From CAUZIB01 sp963663925 (lineage in GTDB: Bacteria > Acidobacteriota > Vicinamibacteria > Vicinamibacterales > UBA8438): DNA of 64,000 nt. Below, piece after piece: positions 1-8,036 of this stretch. The stretch's first letter is position 1; each line of letters opens with the position of its first letter. The translations under genes and the position numbers were made by a program. The DNA is taken from positions 2,604,001-2,668,000 of the forward strand of contig OZ250139.1 of the NCBI GenBank assembly GCA_965237405.1, in the 5' to 3' direction. Under the pieces are notes generated by a model. The model was not told where the DNA came from. It saw nothing but the letters and a program-made list of their open reading frames with translations, and made no database searches.

Positions 1-190
1 TCACCAACTTTCCCGAATCCATAACCACCCTTACCTCTTCGCCCAAGCTGCTCTCACTCAAAACCACATCGCGCAGAATGTCCCCGGTTGAAATATGAGA
101 AATCTCTCGCCGCTCGGCGATAAGACTAGCCTGCGTGCCTTTCCCGGAACCTGGCGGACCAAAGATTACGAGATTTAATCCCACGAGCAC
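1..190 (-). CDS. adk: adenylate kinase, N-terminal part (gene runs off the window)
   Basis: Adenylate kinase interconverts ATP + AMP and 2 ADP in the cytoplasm. Only about 63 residues are present; the gene continues past base 1. They show the P-loop GPPGSGKGT near residue 10 and the AMP-binding stretch STGDILRD near residue 40, both diagnostic. I chose the GTG at 190 because GGAG lies six bases upstream and the protein then begins a few residues before the first beta strand; in-frame ATGs at 202 and 208 and a GTG at 184 are alternatives. It follows secY by about 30 bases, the usual secY-adk order at the end of the spc operon, so it is probably co-transcribed with it. Confidence 0.93.
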   Translation of the reverse strand, partial: MLVGLNLVIFGPPGSGKGTQASLIAERREISHISTGDILRDVVLSESSLGEEVRVVMDSGKLV

Positions 191-220
191 CCCGGTCTCC
201 ATTTCCATCGCCGTGAACTC

Positions 221-1609
221 TCAGGCACGACGTCCCTTAATTCTTGTCTTCTTCATGAACCCGTCGTAGTGCCGCATGATCAACTGCGACTCGACCTGCT
301 GAACCGTGTCCATGGACACCCCAACGATAATCAACAGCGACGTTCCGCCAAAGTAGAACGTTACGCCCAGACCATCGGTAATGAAGCCAGGCAACAGCAT
401 GTCGAGCTGGTCACCGAAGAAAGGCACGGCGTCCGCACGAAAGCCTACAATCATCAAGTCTGGTAAAACCGCAACCAGTGCCAAATAGATCGAGCCAACG
501 AGCGTAATACGAGTCAGGATTGTGTCGATATGCTCCGCCGTCCGTTTTCCCGGACGAATACCTGGAACGAAACCTCCATATTTCCGCATGTTCTCGGCCA
601 CGTCATCCGGGTTGAAAATGATCGCCGTGTAGAAGTACGCGAAGAAAATAATGCCCGCCATGTACAAGAGGTAGTACAAGGGCATGCCGTTTCTCATGTG
701 ATCGGTGACGGCCTGGGCCCATCCCCCCGATGGCAGCGCGGCTGCGATGGTCGCAGGAAACGCAATGATCGACGATGCGAAGATCACCGGAATCACGCCA
801 CCGGTATTCACCTTCAGAGGTATGTGGGTGCTCGTGCCCCCATACATGCGTCGGCCTACCACGCGTTTCGCGTACTGCACGGTCACCCGTCGCTGCCCTC
901 GTTCGATGTAGACGACGGCGCCAATCACGACGATCATCAACACCAACAAGAGCAGTAAACGAATCAATCCGATCTGCCCCGATCGAAGCTGTTCAACGGT
1001 GCCGAGAACTGCCGCCGGTAGATTGACCACGATACCGGCAAAGATAATCAGCGACATACCATTACCGATCCCGCGCTCGGTAATCTGCTCACCGAGCCAC
1101 ATGATGAACCCGGTTCCCGTCGTGAGGGTCAGGATCGTCATCAGCCTGAAGCTCCAGCCGGGGTTGTATACGAGGTTGAGCCCGCCCACGACGCCCGTCT
1201 GTCGCTCAAGAAACAAGGCAATTGCCGAGGCTTGCACAACACAGAGCAGGATTGTTCCGTAGCGCGTGTACTGCGTGATCTTCCGACGACCGAGTTCACC
1301 CTCCTTAGAGAGGCGCTCCAAATAGGGCCACACAACGGTTAACAGCTGCAGGATGATCGACGCGCTGATGTACGGCATGATGCCCAGAGCGAAGATCGTG
1401 ACCTGGGACAGGTTGCCACCCGAGAACATGTCGTATAACCCGAACATCGTCCCGGCCGCCTGTTCGGCCAACAGCGCGAGTGCCTCGGTATTCACACCTG
1501 GCGTCGGAATGTGACTTCCAACCCGATACACCGCCAGAATCGTGAGCGTGAAGAGTACTCGGTTCCGCAGATCAGGAATCGCGACGATGTTCCGCAGGCT
1601 GTCGATCAT
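221..1609 (-). CDS. secY: protein translocase subunit SecY
   Basis: SecY is the pore subunit of the SecYEG channel, which passes unfolded proteins through or into the inner membrane. The 462-residue product is of normal length (E. coli about 443) and reads as a string of hydrophobic segments consistent with ten membrane helices. The family-typical start (IPDLRNRVLFTL), the plug-region segment MFSGGNLSQ and the cytosolic-loop motif ITERGIGNGMSLI are visible. The ATG start overlaps the rplO stop by four bases, indicating translational coupling. Its partner SecE is encoded in the same gene block near 27.5 kb. No anomalies were seen. Confidence 0.98.
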   Translation of the reverse strand: MIDSLRNIVAIPDLRNRVLFTLTILAVYRVGSHIPTPGVNTEALALLAEQAAGTMFGLYDMFSGGNLSQVTIFALGIMPYISASIILQLLTVVWPYLERLSKEGELGRRKITQYTRYGTILLCVVQASAIALFLERQTGVVGGLNLVYNPGWSFRLMTILTLTTGTGFIMWLGEQITERGIGNGMSLIIFAGIVVNLPAAVLGTVEQLRSGQIGLIRLLLLLVLMIVVIGAVVYIERGQRRVTVQYAKRVVGRRMYGGTSTHIPLKVNTGGVIPVIFASSIIAFPATIAAALPSGGWAQAVTDHMRNGMPLYYLLYMAGIIFFAYFYTAIIFNPDDVAENMRKYGGFVPGIRPGKRTAEHIDTILTRITLVGSIYLALVAVLPDLMIVGFRADAVPFFGDQLDMLLPGFITDGLGVTFYFGGTSLLIIVGVSMDTVQQVESQLIMRHYDGFMKKTRIKGRRA

Positions 1610-2079
1610 TCAGCCGATTCCTTCGCGGGGTTCGGAACAACCACGTCGACCTGACCGCCTGCTGCCGTTATGGCCTCACGTGCCTTCGCGCTGAACTTGT
1701 GAGCGCGGACGGTCAACTTTTTCGACAGCTCCCCTCGTGCGAGTACCTTCACGAGCGCGCGGACGTCCCGAACGATACGTCGTTCACGCAACAGCTCCGG
1801 TGTTACCTCGGTGTCTTCTTCGAAGCGGGCGGACAACGTATCGAGGTTGACGACGGCATACTCGACCCGAAACGGGTTTCGGAAGCCTCGCTTAGGCACA
1901 CGCCGATGCAGCGGCATCTGCCCGCCTTCGAATCCGCGCTTACTCGAGTAGCCCGACCTAGACTGTTGTCCTTTGTGGCCGCGCCCAGACGTCACACCGG
2001 TACCAGAGCCTTCGCCACGTCCAACTCGTTTCTTCCCGTGTTTTGTTCCCTTGGGCGGTCGCAGCGTACTCAGATCCAT
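1606..2079 (-). CDS. rplO: 50S ribosomal protein L15 (uL15)
   Basis: L15 binds 23S rRNA late in large-subunit assembly. The 157-residue protein has the basic glycine-rich N-terminal arm (RGEGSGTGVTSGRGHKGQ) that threads into rRNA, followed by the GGQMPLHRR stretch typical of the family, and a globular C-terminal domain ending in an Ala/Lys-rich region. Length is close to E. coli L15 (144). It sits between rpmD, four bases upstream, and secY, whose start overlaps its stop. This is the canonical spc-operon position, so it is almost certainly part of one long transcript. Confidence 0.97.
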   Translation of the reverse strand: MDLSTLRPPKGTKHGKKRVGRGEGSGTGVTSGRGHKGQQSRSGYSSKRGFEGGQMPLHRRVPKRGFRNPFRVEYAVVNLDTLSARFEEDTEVTPELLRERRIVRDVRALVKVLARGELSKKLTVRAHKFSAKAREAITAAGGQVDVVVPNPAKESAE

Positions 2080-2083
2080 TGAT

Positions 2084-2296
2084 TCACCCGACCTTCGTCA
2101 CTTGCACAAGGTGCCGAACCTTATGGATCATGCCCCGCACACTCGGATTGTCCACGACGTCGACCGCGTGCCCGATCCGGCGCAGACCTAGCCCCTTGAC
2201 CACCAAGGCCTGTCGCCGGTCGAAGCCGATTGGGCTACGAACCAGGGTTACGGTGATCCTCGGGGCACTCTCGTTACGCTGTCCTCGTCTTGTCAT
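2084..2296 (-). CDS. rpmD: 50S ribosomal protein L30 (uL30)
   Basis: L30 is a small, non-universal large-subunit protein. The 70-residue product shows the core pattern ITVTLVRSPIGFDRRQ, then VVKGLGLRRIGHAV and the end VRGMIHKVRHLVQV, which match the family well. It is slightly longer than E. coli L30 (59) because of about ten polar N-terminal residues (MTRRGQRNES). It lies 36 bases after rpsE and four before rplO. The gene is dispensable and often lost, so its presence is a minor taxonomic marker. Confidence 0.95.
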   Translation of the reverse strand: MTRRGQRNESAPRITVTLVRSPIGFDRRQALVVKGLGLRRIGHAVDVVDNPSVRGMIHKVRHLVQVTKVG

Positions 2297-2332
2297 GACT
2301 CAAATGGGCTCGTATGGCGAACCAGGTTGGCT

Positions 2333-2875
2333 TCACTTATTAACCGTCGCTGAAACGGGTGTCGAAAAATCGAGCGACGCGAGATCGACGTTGCGCAATC
2401 GCGCTACCTCAACGGGGTTTTTGAGTGCCGCCAAACCCGCAAACGTAGCACGCACCACGTTTTGCGGATTGTCGGATCCAATTGACTTCGTCAAGATGTG
2501 GTGGATGCCAGCGGCTGCAACGACCGCCCGCACGGCACCACCGGCGATAATGCCCGTTCCCTCCGGTGCCGGTTTGAGTAGGACGCGTCCAGCGCCAAAA
2601 CGACCAACGATGGTGTGAGGTATTGTGGTCGCCTGCAGCGGAACTCGAATCAACGCCTTTTTCGCAGCTTCGATACCCTTCTTGATGGCCGACGGGACTT
2701 CCTTCGCTTTACCGACAGCGTAGCCGACATGCCCCAGGCCGTCCCCCACGACAACCAGCGCGCTGAAGCTGAGGTTCTTCCCTCCCTTGACGACCTTCGT
2801 TACGCGGTTAATAGAGACCACTGTGTCCTTCAGATCGAGTCTCGTCGGATCAATCTTTGCTCGGTAGTCACTCAT
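2333..2875 (-). CDS. rpsE: 30S ribosomal protein S5 (uS5)
   Basis: S5 lies at the mRNA entrance of the small subunit and helps set decoding accuracy and helicase activity. The 180-residue product has the double-stranded-RNA-binding-like N domain (LSFSALVVVGDGLGHVGYAV, roughly residues 34-54) and the C-terminal fold with the motif IVGRFGAGRVLLKPAPEGTG, followed by the IHHILTKSIGSDNPQNVVRAT segment. Length fits the family (E. coli 167). It starts three bases after the rplR stop. Confidence 0.98.
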   Translation of the reverse strand: MSDYRAKIDPTRLDLKDTVVSINRVTKVVKGGKNLSFSALVVVGDGLGHVGYAVGKAKEVPSAIKKGIEAAKKALIRVPLQATTIPHTIVGRFGAGRVLLKPAPEGTGIIAGGAVRAVVAAAGIHHILTKSIGSDNPQNVVRATFAGLAALKNPVEVARLRNVDLASLDFSTPVSATVNK

Positions 2876-2878
2876 GCA

Positions 2879-3253
2879 CTAAAACTCCAGACCAGCCTTT
2901 CGGGCCGCTTCGGCCACGTTCCGTATACGTCCGTGATAGAGAAACCCTCCGCGGTCAAACACAACCTGCGTGATGCCATGCCTGAGGAGGCGCTCCGCCA
3001 CCACCTTACCGATCACCATCGCACCGGCCTTGTTTCCGCCCCTAGCACCGTTCTGAAACATCGCCTTGACCGATGGCTCAGTGCTTGACGCTGATGCCAA
3101 CGTGCACCCAACCTTATCGTCGATCACCTGAGCAGAGATGTGCGCGGTGCTACGCGACACAGCAAGCCGAGGTCGTTCGGGGGTTCCATAAATCCGCTGC
3201 CGCTGCCGAAGCCGGATTCGGGTACGACGATCCTTCTTCGTCTTGACCTTCAT
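2879..3253 (-). CDS. rplR: 50S ribosomal protein L18 (uL18)
   Basis: L18 binds 5S rRNA and anchors it in the central protuberance. The 124-residue protein begins with a very basic stretch (KTKKDRRTRIRLRQRQRIYG) and continues with the conserved PRLAVSRSTAHISAQVIDD strand and the C-terminal motif VVFDRGGFLYHGRIRNVAEAARKAGL, which is close to the family signature. Length is normal (E. coli 117). It lies three bases from rplF upstream and three from rpsE downstream. Confidence 0.97.
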   Translation of the reverse strand: MKVKTKKDRRTRIRLRQRQRIYGTPERPRLAVSRSTAHISAQVIDDKVGCTLASASSTEPSVKAMFQNGARGGNKAGAMVIGKVVAERLLRHGITQVVFDRGGFLYHGRIRNVAEAARKAGLEF

Positions 3254-3256
3254 CCT

Positions 3257-3796
3257 TTAGGCTCCTGTTTTTCCCACCTTCCTCTTTAATTTCTCGCCCG
3301 TATAGCGCACGCCTTTCTGCTTATACGGATCGGGCTTCCGAAGGGACCGAATGTCCGCCGCCACCTGTCCGACCTTTTGCCGGTCGATCCCGCTGACGGT
3401 GATATGCGTCTGTTTCTCGACTGCGATATCGATACCATCCGGAACAGGGAAAACCACGGGGTGGGAGTACCCCAGTGCAAAAACCACTTGTTTTTCAGAT
3501 ACTTCCGCCCGGTAGCCGATTCCGACGATATCGAGTTCCTTCTTGAAACCCTCACATACACCGTGCACCGCATTTGCAACCAGGCTGCGCGCCAATCCAT
3601 GAAACTTACCCAGTGAACGATCTTTTTCCCGTTCCGGGTGGGCCACAAGAACGTCGTCGTTTAGCTCGAAACGAATGCCAGGCGGTAGAGGCTGTCGCAA
3701 CGAACCTTTGGGGCCCTTGACATCAACCGCCTCGTCACCCACCGTGACCGTCACACCGCTCGGAATCGGAATTGGCTTCTTGCCTACTCGAGACAT
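3257..3796 (-). CDS. rplF: 50S ribosomal protein L6 (uL6)
   Basis: L6 has two similar domains and sits near the factor-binding region and sarcin-ricin loop. The 179-residue product starts MSRVGKKPIPIPSGV, as most bacterial L6 proteins do, contains KGPKGSL in domain 1, and carries the C-terminal signature PDPYKQKGVRYTGEKLKRKVGKTG. Length matches E. coli (177). It is 38 bases downstream of rpsH and three upstream of rplR, within the spc operon. Confidence 0.98.
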   Translation of the reverse strand: MSRVGKKPIPIPSGVTVTVGDEAVDVKGPKGSLRQPLPPGIRFELNDDVLVAHPEREKDRSLGKFHGLARSLVANAVHGVCEGFKKELDIVGIGYRAEVSEKQVVFALGYSHPVVFPVPDGIDIAVEKQTHITVSGIDRQKVGQVAADIRSLRKPDPYKQKGVRYTGEKLKRKVGKTGA

Positions 3797-3834
3797 CGGT
3801 TATCTACTCACTGTTCGTAACTTCGCCGACCGCG

Positions 3835-4245
3835 CTACCAGACATTGCACAACACCTCGCCACCGACCCCAGTTTCGGCTGCTTGACTACCTGTCATCAC
3901 ACCGCGCGACGTCGTTAAGATGCTCGTCCCGAGCCCTGCCAAGACCGGCGGAGTCTGATCCCGGCCAAAATAGACCCGTCGGCCTGGCCGACTCACTCGT
4001 TTCAGCCCGGACAACACGCGTTCGCCACGCGGCCCGTACTTCAGAAAGATCCGAATCATCTTGTTCGGATAGGACCGGTTCTGCACAGGCATCTCGACGA
4101 ACTTGAACCCCTGAATGTAGCCTTCGCTCTGCAGAATCCGTGCAATCTCAACCTTGACTCTGGATTGGGGAATGTCGACACGCGGCCGTCGTCCCGAAGT
4201 TGCGTTGCGGATCCGGGTCAGCATGTCAGCAATCTGATCAGCCAT
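3835..4245 (-). CDS. rpsH: 30S ribosomal protein S8 (uS8)
   Basis: S8 binds helix 21 of 16S rRNA and nucleates the small-subunit platform; in E. coli it also represses the spc operon by binding its mRNA. The 136-residue protein shows the N-terminal pattern DQIADMLTRIRNA and, near the C terminus, LTTSRGVMTGSQAAETGVGGEVLCNVW, which corresponds to the S8 signature ending in a conserved aromatic. The spacing is rpsN, 59 bases, rpsH, 38 bases, rplF. Confidence 0.98.
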   Translation of the reverse strand: MADQIADMLTRIRNATSGRRPRVDIPQSRVKVEIARILQSEGYIQGFKFVEMPVQNRSYPNKMIRIFLKYGPRGERVLSGLKRVSRPGRRVYFGRDQTPPVLAGLGTSILTTSRGVMTGSQAAETGVGGEVLCNVW

Positions 4246-4304
4246 AGTTCTCCGATCTCACTTGTCACCAGTCGAACACCTCGCGCAGCCTGCAAGACAG
4301 ACCG

Positions 4305-4490
4305 CTACCAACTACTCTTCGTGACACCAGCGATCTCACCCTCGAGAGCAAGCTTTCGGAAGCACAACCGGCACAACGCAAACTTCCGAAGGTATCCCCT
4401 CGGCCGGCCGCACAACCGGCATCTGTTTCGTAAACGAACCCTGAACTTTGGTGGCTTCAGGTCCTTGACTTTTTTTGCTGTCGTCGACAT
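4305..4490 (-). CDS. rpsN: 30S ribosomal protein S14, zinc-binding type (uS14)
   Basis: S14 helps assemble the head of the small subunit. With the ATG at 4490 the product is 61 residues, the standard length of the zinc-binding (type Z) form. Two cysteine pairs are visible (RCRLCG and LCRLCF), fourteen residues apart, forming a zinc finger. The reading frame stays open upstream, but those extra residues do not resemble S14. Residues 2-12 (STTAKKVKDLK) are a slightly longer lead than in Bacillus type Z. It lies between rplE and rpsH as usual. Confidence 0.96.
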   Translation of the reverse strand: MSTTAKKVKDLKPPKFRVRLRNRCRLCGRPRGYLRKFALCRLCFRKLALEGEIAGVTKSSW

Positions 4491-4562
4491 ATCGTTAATC
4501 CCGGACTGTCCTGGCAACAAACCGCAGTGTGTTAGTGTCCCGTGCACTACGTGCGTGGCACA

Positions 4563-5105
4563 CTAATTAGCCCTAAACGGCATTCCCATTAACTGCAGTA
4601 ACTTCTGCCCTTCTTGATCGGTTCGTGCCGTGGTGACCACGGAGATGTTCATGCCACGAGCTTGATCGACCTTCATGTAGTCGATCTCCAAAAAAATCAG
4701 CTGGTCTCTCAGCCCCATCGTGTAGTTGCCGCGGCCATCGAACCCGCGCGATGAAATTCCTCGAAAATCGCGTACCCGAGGTAAGGCGATGGCAATCAAC
4801 CGATCGAGAAACTCGTACATACGATCGCCACGCAGCGTAACCATCGTACCGATCGCAACGCCGGCACGTAGCTTGAACTGTGCAATCGACTTTCGGGCTC
4901 GAGTCGTCACTGGCTTCTGACCCGCAATCCGAGTCAGTTCGTCGGTTCCGACCTCGATCAGCTTCGGGTTCTGAGTGGCCTGGCCAAGGCCCATGTTCAC
5001 CACGACGCGGTCAATCTTGGGTACCGCCATGACGTTCGAGTACCCAAATTCCTTACGCAACGCGGGAATGACATCATCGCGGTAGCGATCGTGAAGCCGG
5101 CTCAT
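4563..5105 (-). CDS. rplE: 50S ribosomal protein L5 (uL5)
   Basis: L5 bridges 5S rRNA, 23S rRNA and the P-site tRNA in the central protuberance. The 180-residue product shows the family opening (RLHDRYRDDVIPALRKEFGY, split across residues 3-22), the motif VPKIDRVVVNMGLG, GQKPVTTRARKSIAQFKLR and the C-terminal stretch YMKVDQARGMNISVVTTA. Length equals that of E. coli L5 (179). The ATG overlaps the rplX stop by four bases, indicating tight coupling. Confidence 0.98.
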   Translation of the reverse strand: MSRLHDRYRDDVIPALRKEFGYSNVMAVPKIDRVVVNMGLGQATQNPKLIEVGTDELTRIAGQKPVTTRARKSIAQFKLRAGVAIGTMVTLRGDRMYEFLDRLIAIALPRVRDFRGISSRGFDGRGNYTMGLRDQLIFLEIDYMKVDQARGMNISVVTTARTDQEGQKLLQLMGMPFRAN

Positions 5106-5434
5106 TTATCCACCGCCCCGTCACACTTTCGGCACACTCGCACTTTACGACCATCGCCTAACAGCTGATGCCCGATCCGCGTGGGCGCACCACATTCCGG
5201 ACACACAATCTGCACGTTCGACGCGTGCAACGACGCTTCGCGTTCGACTATCCCGCCCTTGACGTTTCGCTGCGGATTCGGGCGTGTGTGACGCTTGATA
5301 AAATTGACGCCTTCAACGATCACTCGATTCCGGTCTGGTAGCACCCGCAAGATTCGGCCGCGCTTACCGCGATCCTTGCCGCCAACCACGATAACGGTAT
5401 CGTTCTTACGAACGGGGGTCTGGAGTCTGGACAT
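5102..5434 (-). CDS. rplX: 50S ribosomal protein L24 (uL24) with C-terminal Cys pairs
   Basis: L24 is one of the first proteins to bind 23S rRNA and starts 50S assembly. The 110-residue protein contains the KOW segment (NDTVIVVGGKDRGKRGRI, about residues 11-28) and NRVIVEGVNFIKRHTRP. The C-terminal third has two CxxC pairs (CPECG and CRKCD), a zinc-ribbon-like ending found in many but not all L24 proteins and absent from E. coli. It lies 58 bases after rplN and overlaps rplE by four bases. Confidence 0.97.
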   Translation of the reverse strand: MSRLQTPVRKNDTVIVVGGKDRGKRGRILRVLPDRNRVIVEGVNFIKRHTRPNPQRNVKGGIVEREASLHASNVQIVCPECGAPTRIGHQLLGDGRKVRVCRKCDGAVDK

Positions 5435-5492
5435 TTCTAGAATGTAGAAGTGAGGAACTTCTACCTCCTGTCTCCTTCTGTGCTCATCACCC

Positions 5493-5861
5493 TTACAGAA
5501 CTTCCGGCGCCAGTGAGACGATCTTCATAAACTTTCGCTCGCGGAGCTCTCGCGCGACCGGACCAAACACACGCGTACCGACCGGTTCGTTTTGCTCATC
5601 GACAATCACGGCCGCGTTTCGATCGAACCGCACGTAGCTACCATCACGACGCCGGTGTTCCTTTTTCGTTCGGACGATCACCGCGCGAACAACTTGTCCC
5701 TTCTTAACTTGGGACGCCGGAACCGCTTCCTTGACTGACGCCGTGACGAGATCGCCAAGCCGAGCGTAACGGCCTGTCGACCCGCCAAGCGGGTTAATAA
5801 CCCTAATCTTGCGCGCCCCGGAATTGTCGGCGACGTCCAAGACGGTCTGCATCTGGATCAT
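5493..5861 (-). CDS. rplN: 50S ribosomal protein L14 (uL14)
   Basis: L14 forms part of the intersubunit bridge with 16S rRNA. From the ATG at 5861 the product is 122 residues, the exact family length (E. coli 123), beginning MIQMQTVLDVADNSGARKI. The open frame extends 36 codons upstream into rpsQ on the same strand, but those residues are rpsQ read out of frame. VKKGQVVRAVIVRTKKE and the C-terminal REREFMKIVSLAPEVL-like ending are family features. It starts 16 bases after the rpsQ stop. Confidence 0.98.
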   Translation of the reverse strand: MIQMQTVLDVADNSGARKIRVINPLGGSTGRYARLGDLVTASVKEAVPASQVKKGQVVRAVIVRTKKEHRRRDGSYVRFDRNAAVIVDEQNEPVGTRVFGPVARELRERKFMKIVSLAPEVL

Positions 5862-5877
5862 GATTGGCCAGCCAGTC

Positions 5878-6132
5878 TCATACGACTTCGGCCCGTTCGA
5901 CGATGCGGGTAACCACGAACCGCTTCCGACGACTGAGTGGTCGCGACTCCACCACGGCCACTCGGTCACCGACCTTGGCGCTGTTCGATTCGTCGTGTGC
6001 TATGAACGTCCTGGTCCGGCGCTGAATCTTTCCGTAGGATACATTTCGTACACGCCGCTCCACGGCCACAGTTACACCCTTGTCGAGCTTGTCTCGCACC
6101 ACAACGGCGATGATCTCTCGCTTACTGGCCAT
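5878..6132 (-). CDS. rpsQ: 30S ribosomal protein S17 (uS17)
   Basis: S17 is an OB-fold protein that binds 16S rRNA early in 30S assembly. The 84-residue product has the characteristic VVRDKLDKGVTVAVERRVRN start of the barrel, the KIQRRTRTFIAHDESN segment and SAKVGDRVAVVESRPLSRRK near the C terminus, all matching the family. Length equals E. coli S17 (84). Its ATG shares one base with the rpmC stop, closing the S10-operon end of the cluster before rplN. Confidence 0.97.
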   Translation of the reverse strand: MASKREIIAVVVRDKLDKGVTVAVERRVRNVSYGKIQRRTRTFIAHDESNSAKVGDRVAVVESRPLSRRKRFVVTRIVERAEVV

Positions 6133-6341
6133 TACTCGTCCCTCTCCACCGCCAGCTCACGCTCCCGCAACAGCGTCTTGACCTGCGCTCGCTCACGACG
6201 AAGCTGCCGCATCTTGTGAGGGGTCTCGCCATTCCCAATCCCATGATTTAAACGCACTCGAAAGACCTCTTCGTTCAACTCGCTCACTCGCGCCGCCAGA
6301 TCCTCCGCACTCAGTTCTCGAAGTTCGGCAAGGCTGCTCAT
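6132..6341 (-). CDS. rpmC: 50S ribosomal protein L29 (uL29)
   Basis: L29 lies beside the peptide exit tunnel, near the docking site for trigger factor and SRP. The 69-residue, two-helix protein has the usual ELRELSAEDLAARVSELNEE start and the basic second helix containing RRERAQVKTLLRERE. It is encoded between rplP (four-base overlap) and rpsQ (one-base overlap), the invariant order. Nothing unusual was seen. Confidence 0.95.
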   Translation of the reverse strand: MSSLAELRELSAEDLAARVSELNEEVFRVRLNHGIGNGETPHKMRQLRRERAQVKTLLRERELAVERDE

Positions 6342-6763
6342 TTCGCCCGTTCCTCACCGAACCTTGTCGTGAACTTCGTATGAATGGAAAGCTTCGCGCC
6401 CGCAAGCTGCATCGCACGCTTGGCGTCCGCCGCGCTTACACCCTCCATTTCGAACAGGATGCGCCCGGGACGGACGACGGCTACCCACTGCTCCGGGTTA
6501 CCCTTTCCCTTGCCCATCCGGGTTTCTTGCGGTTTCTTACTGATCGGCTTATCGGGGAACACACGCACCCATATTTTTCCGCCGCGCTTAATGAAACGAG
6601 TCATGGCGACGCGAGCAGCCTCGATCTGACGATCGGTCAACCAACAGGGCTCAAGGGCCTTCATGCCATAGTCCCCAAACGACACCGTCGACCCACGCCA
6701 AGCCTTCCCGGTCATCCGACCACGGTGCTGTTTCCGGAACTTGATCTTCTTCGGCATCAACAT
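6338..6763 (-). CDS. rplP: 50S ribosomal protein L16 (uL16)
   Basis: L16 organises the A-site region of 23S rRNA and is incorporated late. The start at ATG 6763 gives MLMPKKIKFRKQHRGRM, the standard L16 N terminus, preceded by AAAGGTG at good spacing; a GTG three codons upstream and an ATG two codons downstream are less attractive. The 141-residue product shows FGDYGMKALEPCWLTDRQIEAAR, KIWVRVFPDKPISKKP and the methylatable-arginine-region GKGKGNPEQWVAVV. Length equals family norm (136-144). Confidence 0.97.
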   Translation of the reverse strand: MLMPKKIKFRKQHRGRMTGKAWRGSTVSFGDYGMKALEPCWLTDRQIEAARVAMTRFIKRGGKIWVRVFPDKPISKKPQETRMGKGKGNPEQWVAVVRPGRILFEMEGVSAADAKRAMQLAGAKLSIHTKFTTRFGEERAK

Positions 6764-6778
6764 ACCGAACACCTTTCG

Positions 6779-7459
6779 TCAGATCCGCCCTCGCCGCGGC
6801 GGCGTGCGATAGTCTTCCTCTGGCCCCGTCTGCGGTTTGATTCGTTCACCCTTGTACAGCCAGACCTTCACCCCGATGACGCCGTAGGTCGTCCGAGCTT
6901 CGGCAAACCCATAGTCGATATCTGCACGCAGCGTTTGCAGCGGGAGCTGGCCGTGCAAATACCACTCGGAGCGGGCGATTTCAGCCCCGTTGAGACGACC
7001 AGCCACACGAACCTTAATTCCTTTCGCGCCGAATCGCAGCGCAGATTCGACCGCCTTTCGCATTGCGCGACGAAATGCAACGCGCTTCTCAAGCTGGACC
7101 GCGACCGATTCACTAATCAGCTGAGCCTCAAGCTCCGGCTTTTGAATCTCCTGGATGTTAATGAAGACGATCTTATTCGTACGCTTCTGGATCTCGGCTT
7201 TAAGCTTGTCGACTTCCGTGCCCTTCCGACCAATAATGATCCCTGGCCGAGAGGTATGAATGTCCAGCTTGAGATTATTGGCAGCCCGCTCGATCTCGAT
7301 CTTCGAAACACCCGCGTGCGAGAAGCGCTTCTTGAGATCAGTCTTGAGCGCAAGATCCTCATGTAGCAGCTTGGCGTAGTCCCGGTCCGCATACCAGCGT
7401 GACCGCCATGTCTTATTGAACCCGAGTCTGAACCCGTACGGGTTAACCTTCTGTCCCAT
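6779..7459 (-). CDS. rpsC: 30S ribosomal protein S3 (uS3)
   Basis: S3 forms part of the mRNA entry channel and has ribosomal helicase function. The 226-residue product starts MGQKVNPYGFRLGFNKTW, has the KH-type RNA-binding motif (SRPGIIIGRKGTEVDKL, about residues 74-90) and the C-terminal domain with GRLNGAEIARSEWYLHGQLPLQTLRADIDYG. It ends with a short basic tail. A gap of 61 bases separates it from the present rplV stop, but only 12 from an out-of-frame stop that looks like the ancestral rplV end (see rplV). Confidence 0.98.
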   Translation of the reverse strand: MGQKVNPYGFRLGFNKTWRSRWYADRDYAKLLHEDLALKTDLKKRFSHAGVSKIEIERAANNLKLDIHTSRPGIIIGRKGTEVDKLKAEIQKRTNKIVFINIQEIQKPELEAQLISESVAVQLEKRVAFRRAMRKAVESALRFGAKGIKVRVAGRLNGAEIARSEWYLHGQLPLQTLRADIDYGFAEARTTYGVIGVKVWLYKGERIKPQTGPEEDYRTPPRRGRI

Positions 7460-7520
7460 CCGTTATCTCACCTAGTCGTCGTTCTCCGCCTTCTTGGCGG
7501 CCTTTACCCTCTTTGTAACC

Positions 7521-8036
7521 TTACTTCGTAGTTTTCTTCGCGACCTTCTTAGTAACAGGCTTCCCGTTCCGGACTGCGCGTGCCGCTGTCGCTTTCAAGT
7601 GCTTTGTCTTCACCGTTTTACGCTTGGGTCGCGTTGCTCCCGATCCCTCAGACGGCTGAGCCGACGGCGTCACGGCAATGGGTGCAATCGGCTCCTCGCG
7701 TTCGTGAACGACGACCGTGAGGTGTGATGTCCTCTTGATGATGCGAAACGCTCGACCCATCGCTGCAGCGCGAACTCGCTTCACCGACGGTCCCTGGTTC
7801 GCATGGCAGCTACGCACGTAGAACCGATCGACATCCTCAGAAACACCCTCCGCCTGCTGAGCGTTGGCAACCGCAGAACGCAGCACCTTCGAAATGTCTC
7901 GAGCCACGCTCTTCGGCGAGTACCGCAATATCGCCAGTGCCGTGTTGACGTCCCGACCCCGGATGCAATCGATAACCAGCTTTGCCTTCTGAGCCGAGCC
8001 TCGAACGTAGCGCGCGGTCGCGCGACCTTCGATCAC
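7521..8036 (-). CDS. rplV: 50S ribosomal protein L22 (uL22) with long lysine-rich tail
   Basis: L22 lines the peptide exit tunnel with an extended beta hairpin. Residues 1-113 are a normal L22 core (ATARYVRGSAQKAKLVID, NAQQAEGVSEDVDRFYV, GRAFRIIKRTSHLTVVV). The remaining 58 residues are a Lys/Thr/Ala/Pro-rich tail that L22 usually lacks. Directly after the TAA at 7521 the +1 frame continues with the same composition (VTKRVKAAKKAENDD) and stops at 7472, 12 bases from rpsC. This suggests a one-base change truncated a longer tail. The start is a GTG overlapping the rpsS stop (GTGA). Confidence 0.95.
   Translation of the reverse strand: MIEGRATARYVRGSAQKAKLVIDCIRGRDVNTALAILRYSPKSVARDISKVLRSAVANAQQAEGVSEDVDRFYVRSCHANQGPSVKRVRAAAMGRAFRIIKRTSHLTVVVHEREEPIAPIAVTPSAQPSEGSGATRPKRKTVKTKHLKATAARAVRNGKPVTKKVAKKTTK

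Noticed and set aside
6380..7366. A 328-codon open frame on the plus strand opposite rplP and rpsC
   Set aside because: It is antisense to two unmistakable ribosomal protein genes, has no family resemblance, and is explained by their codon composition.
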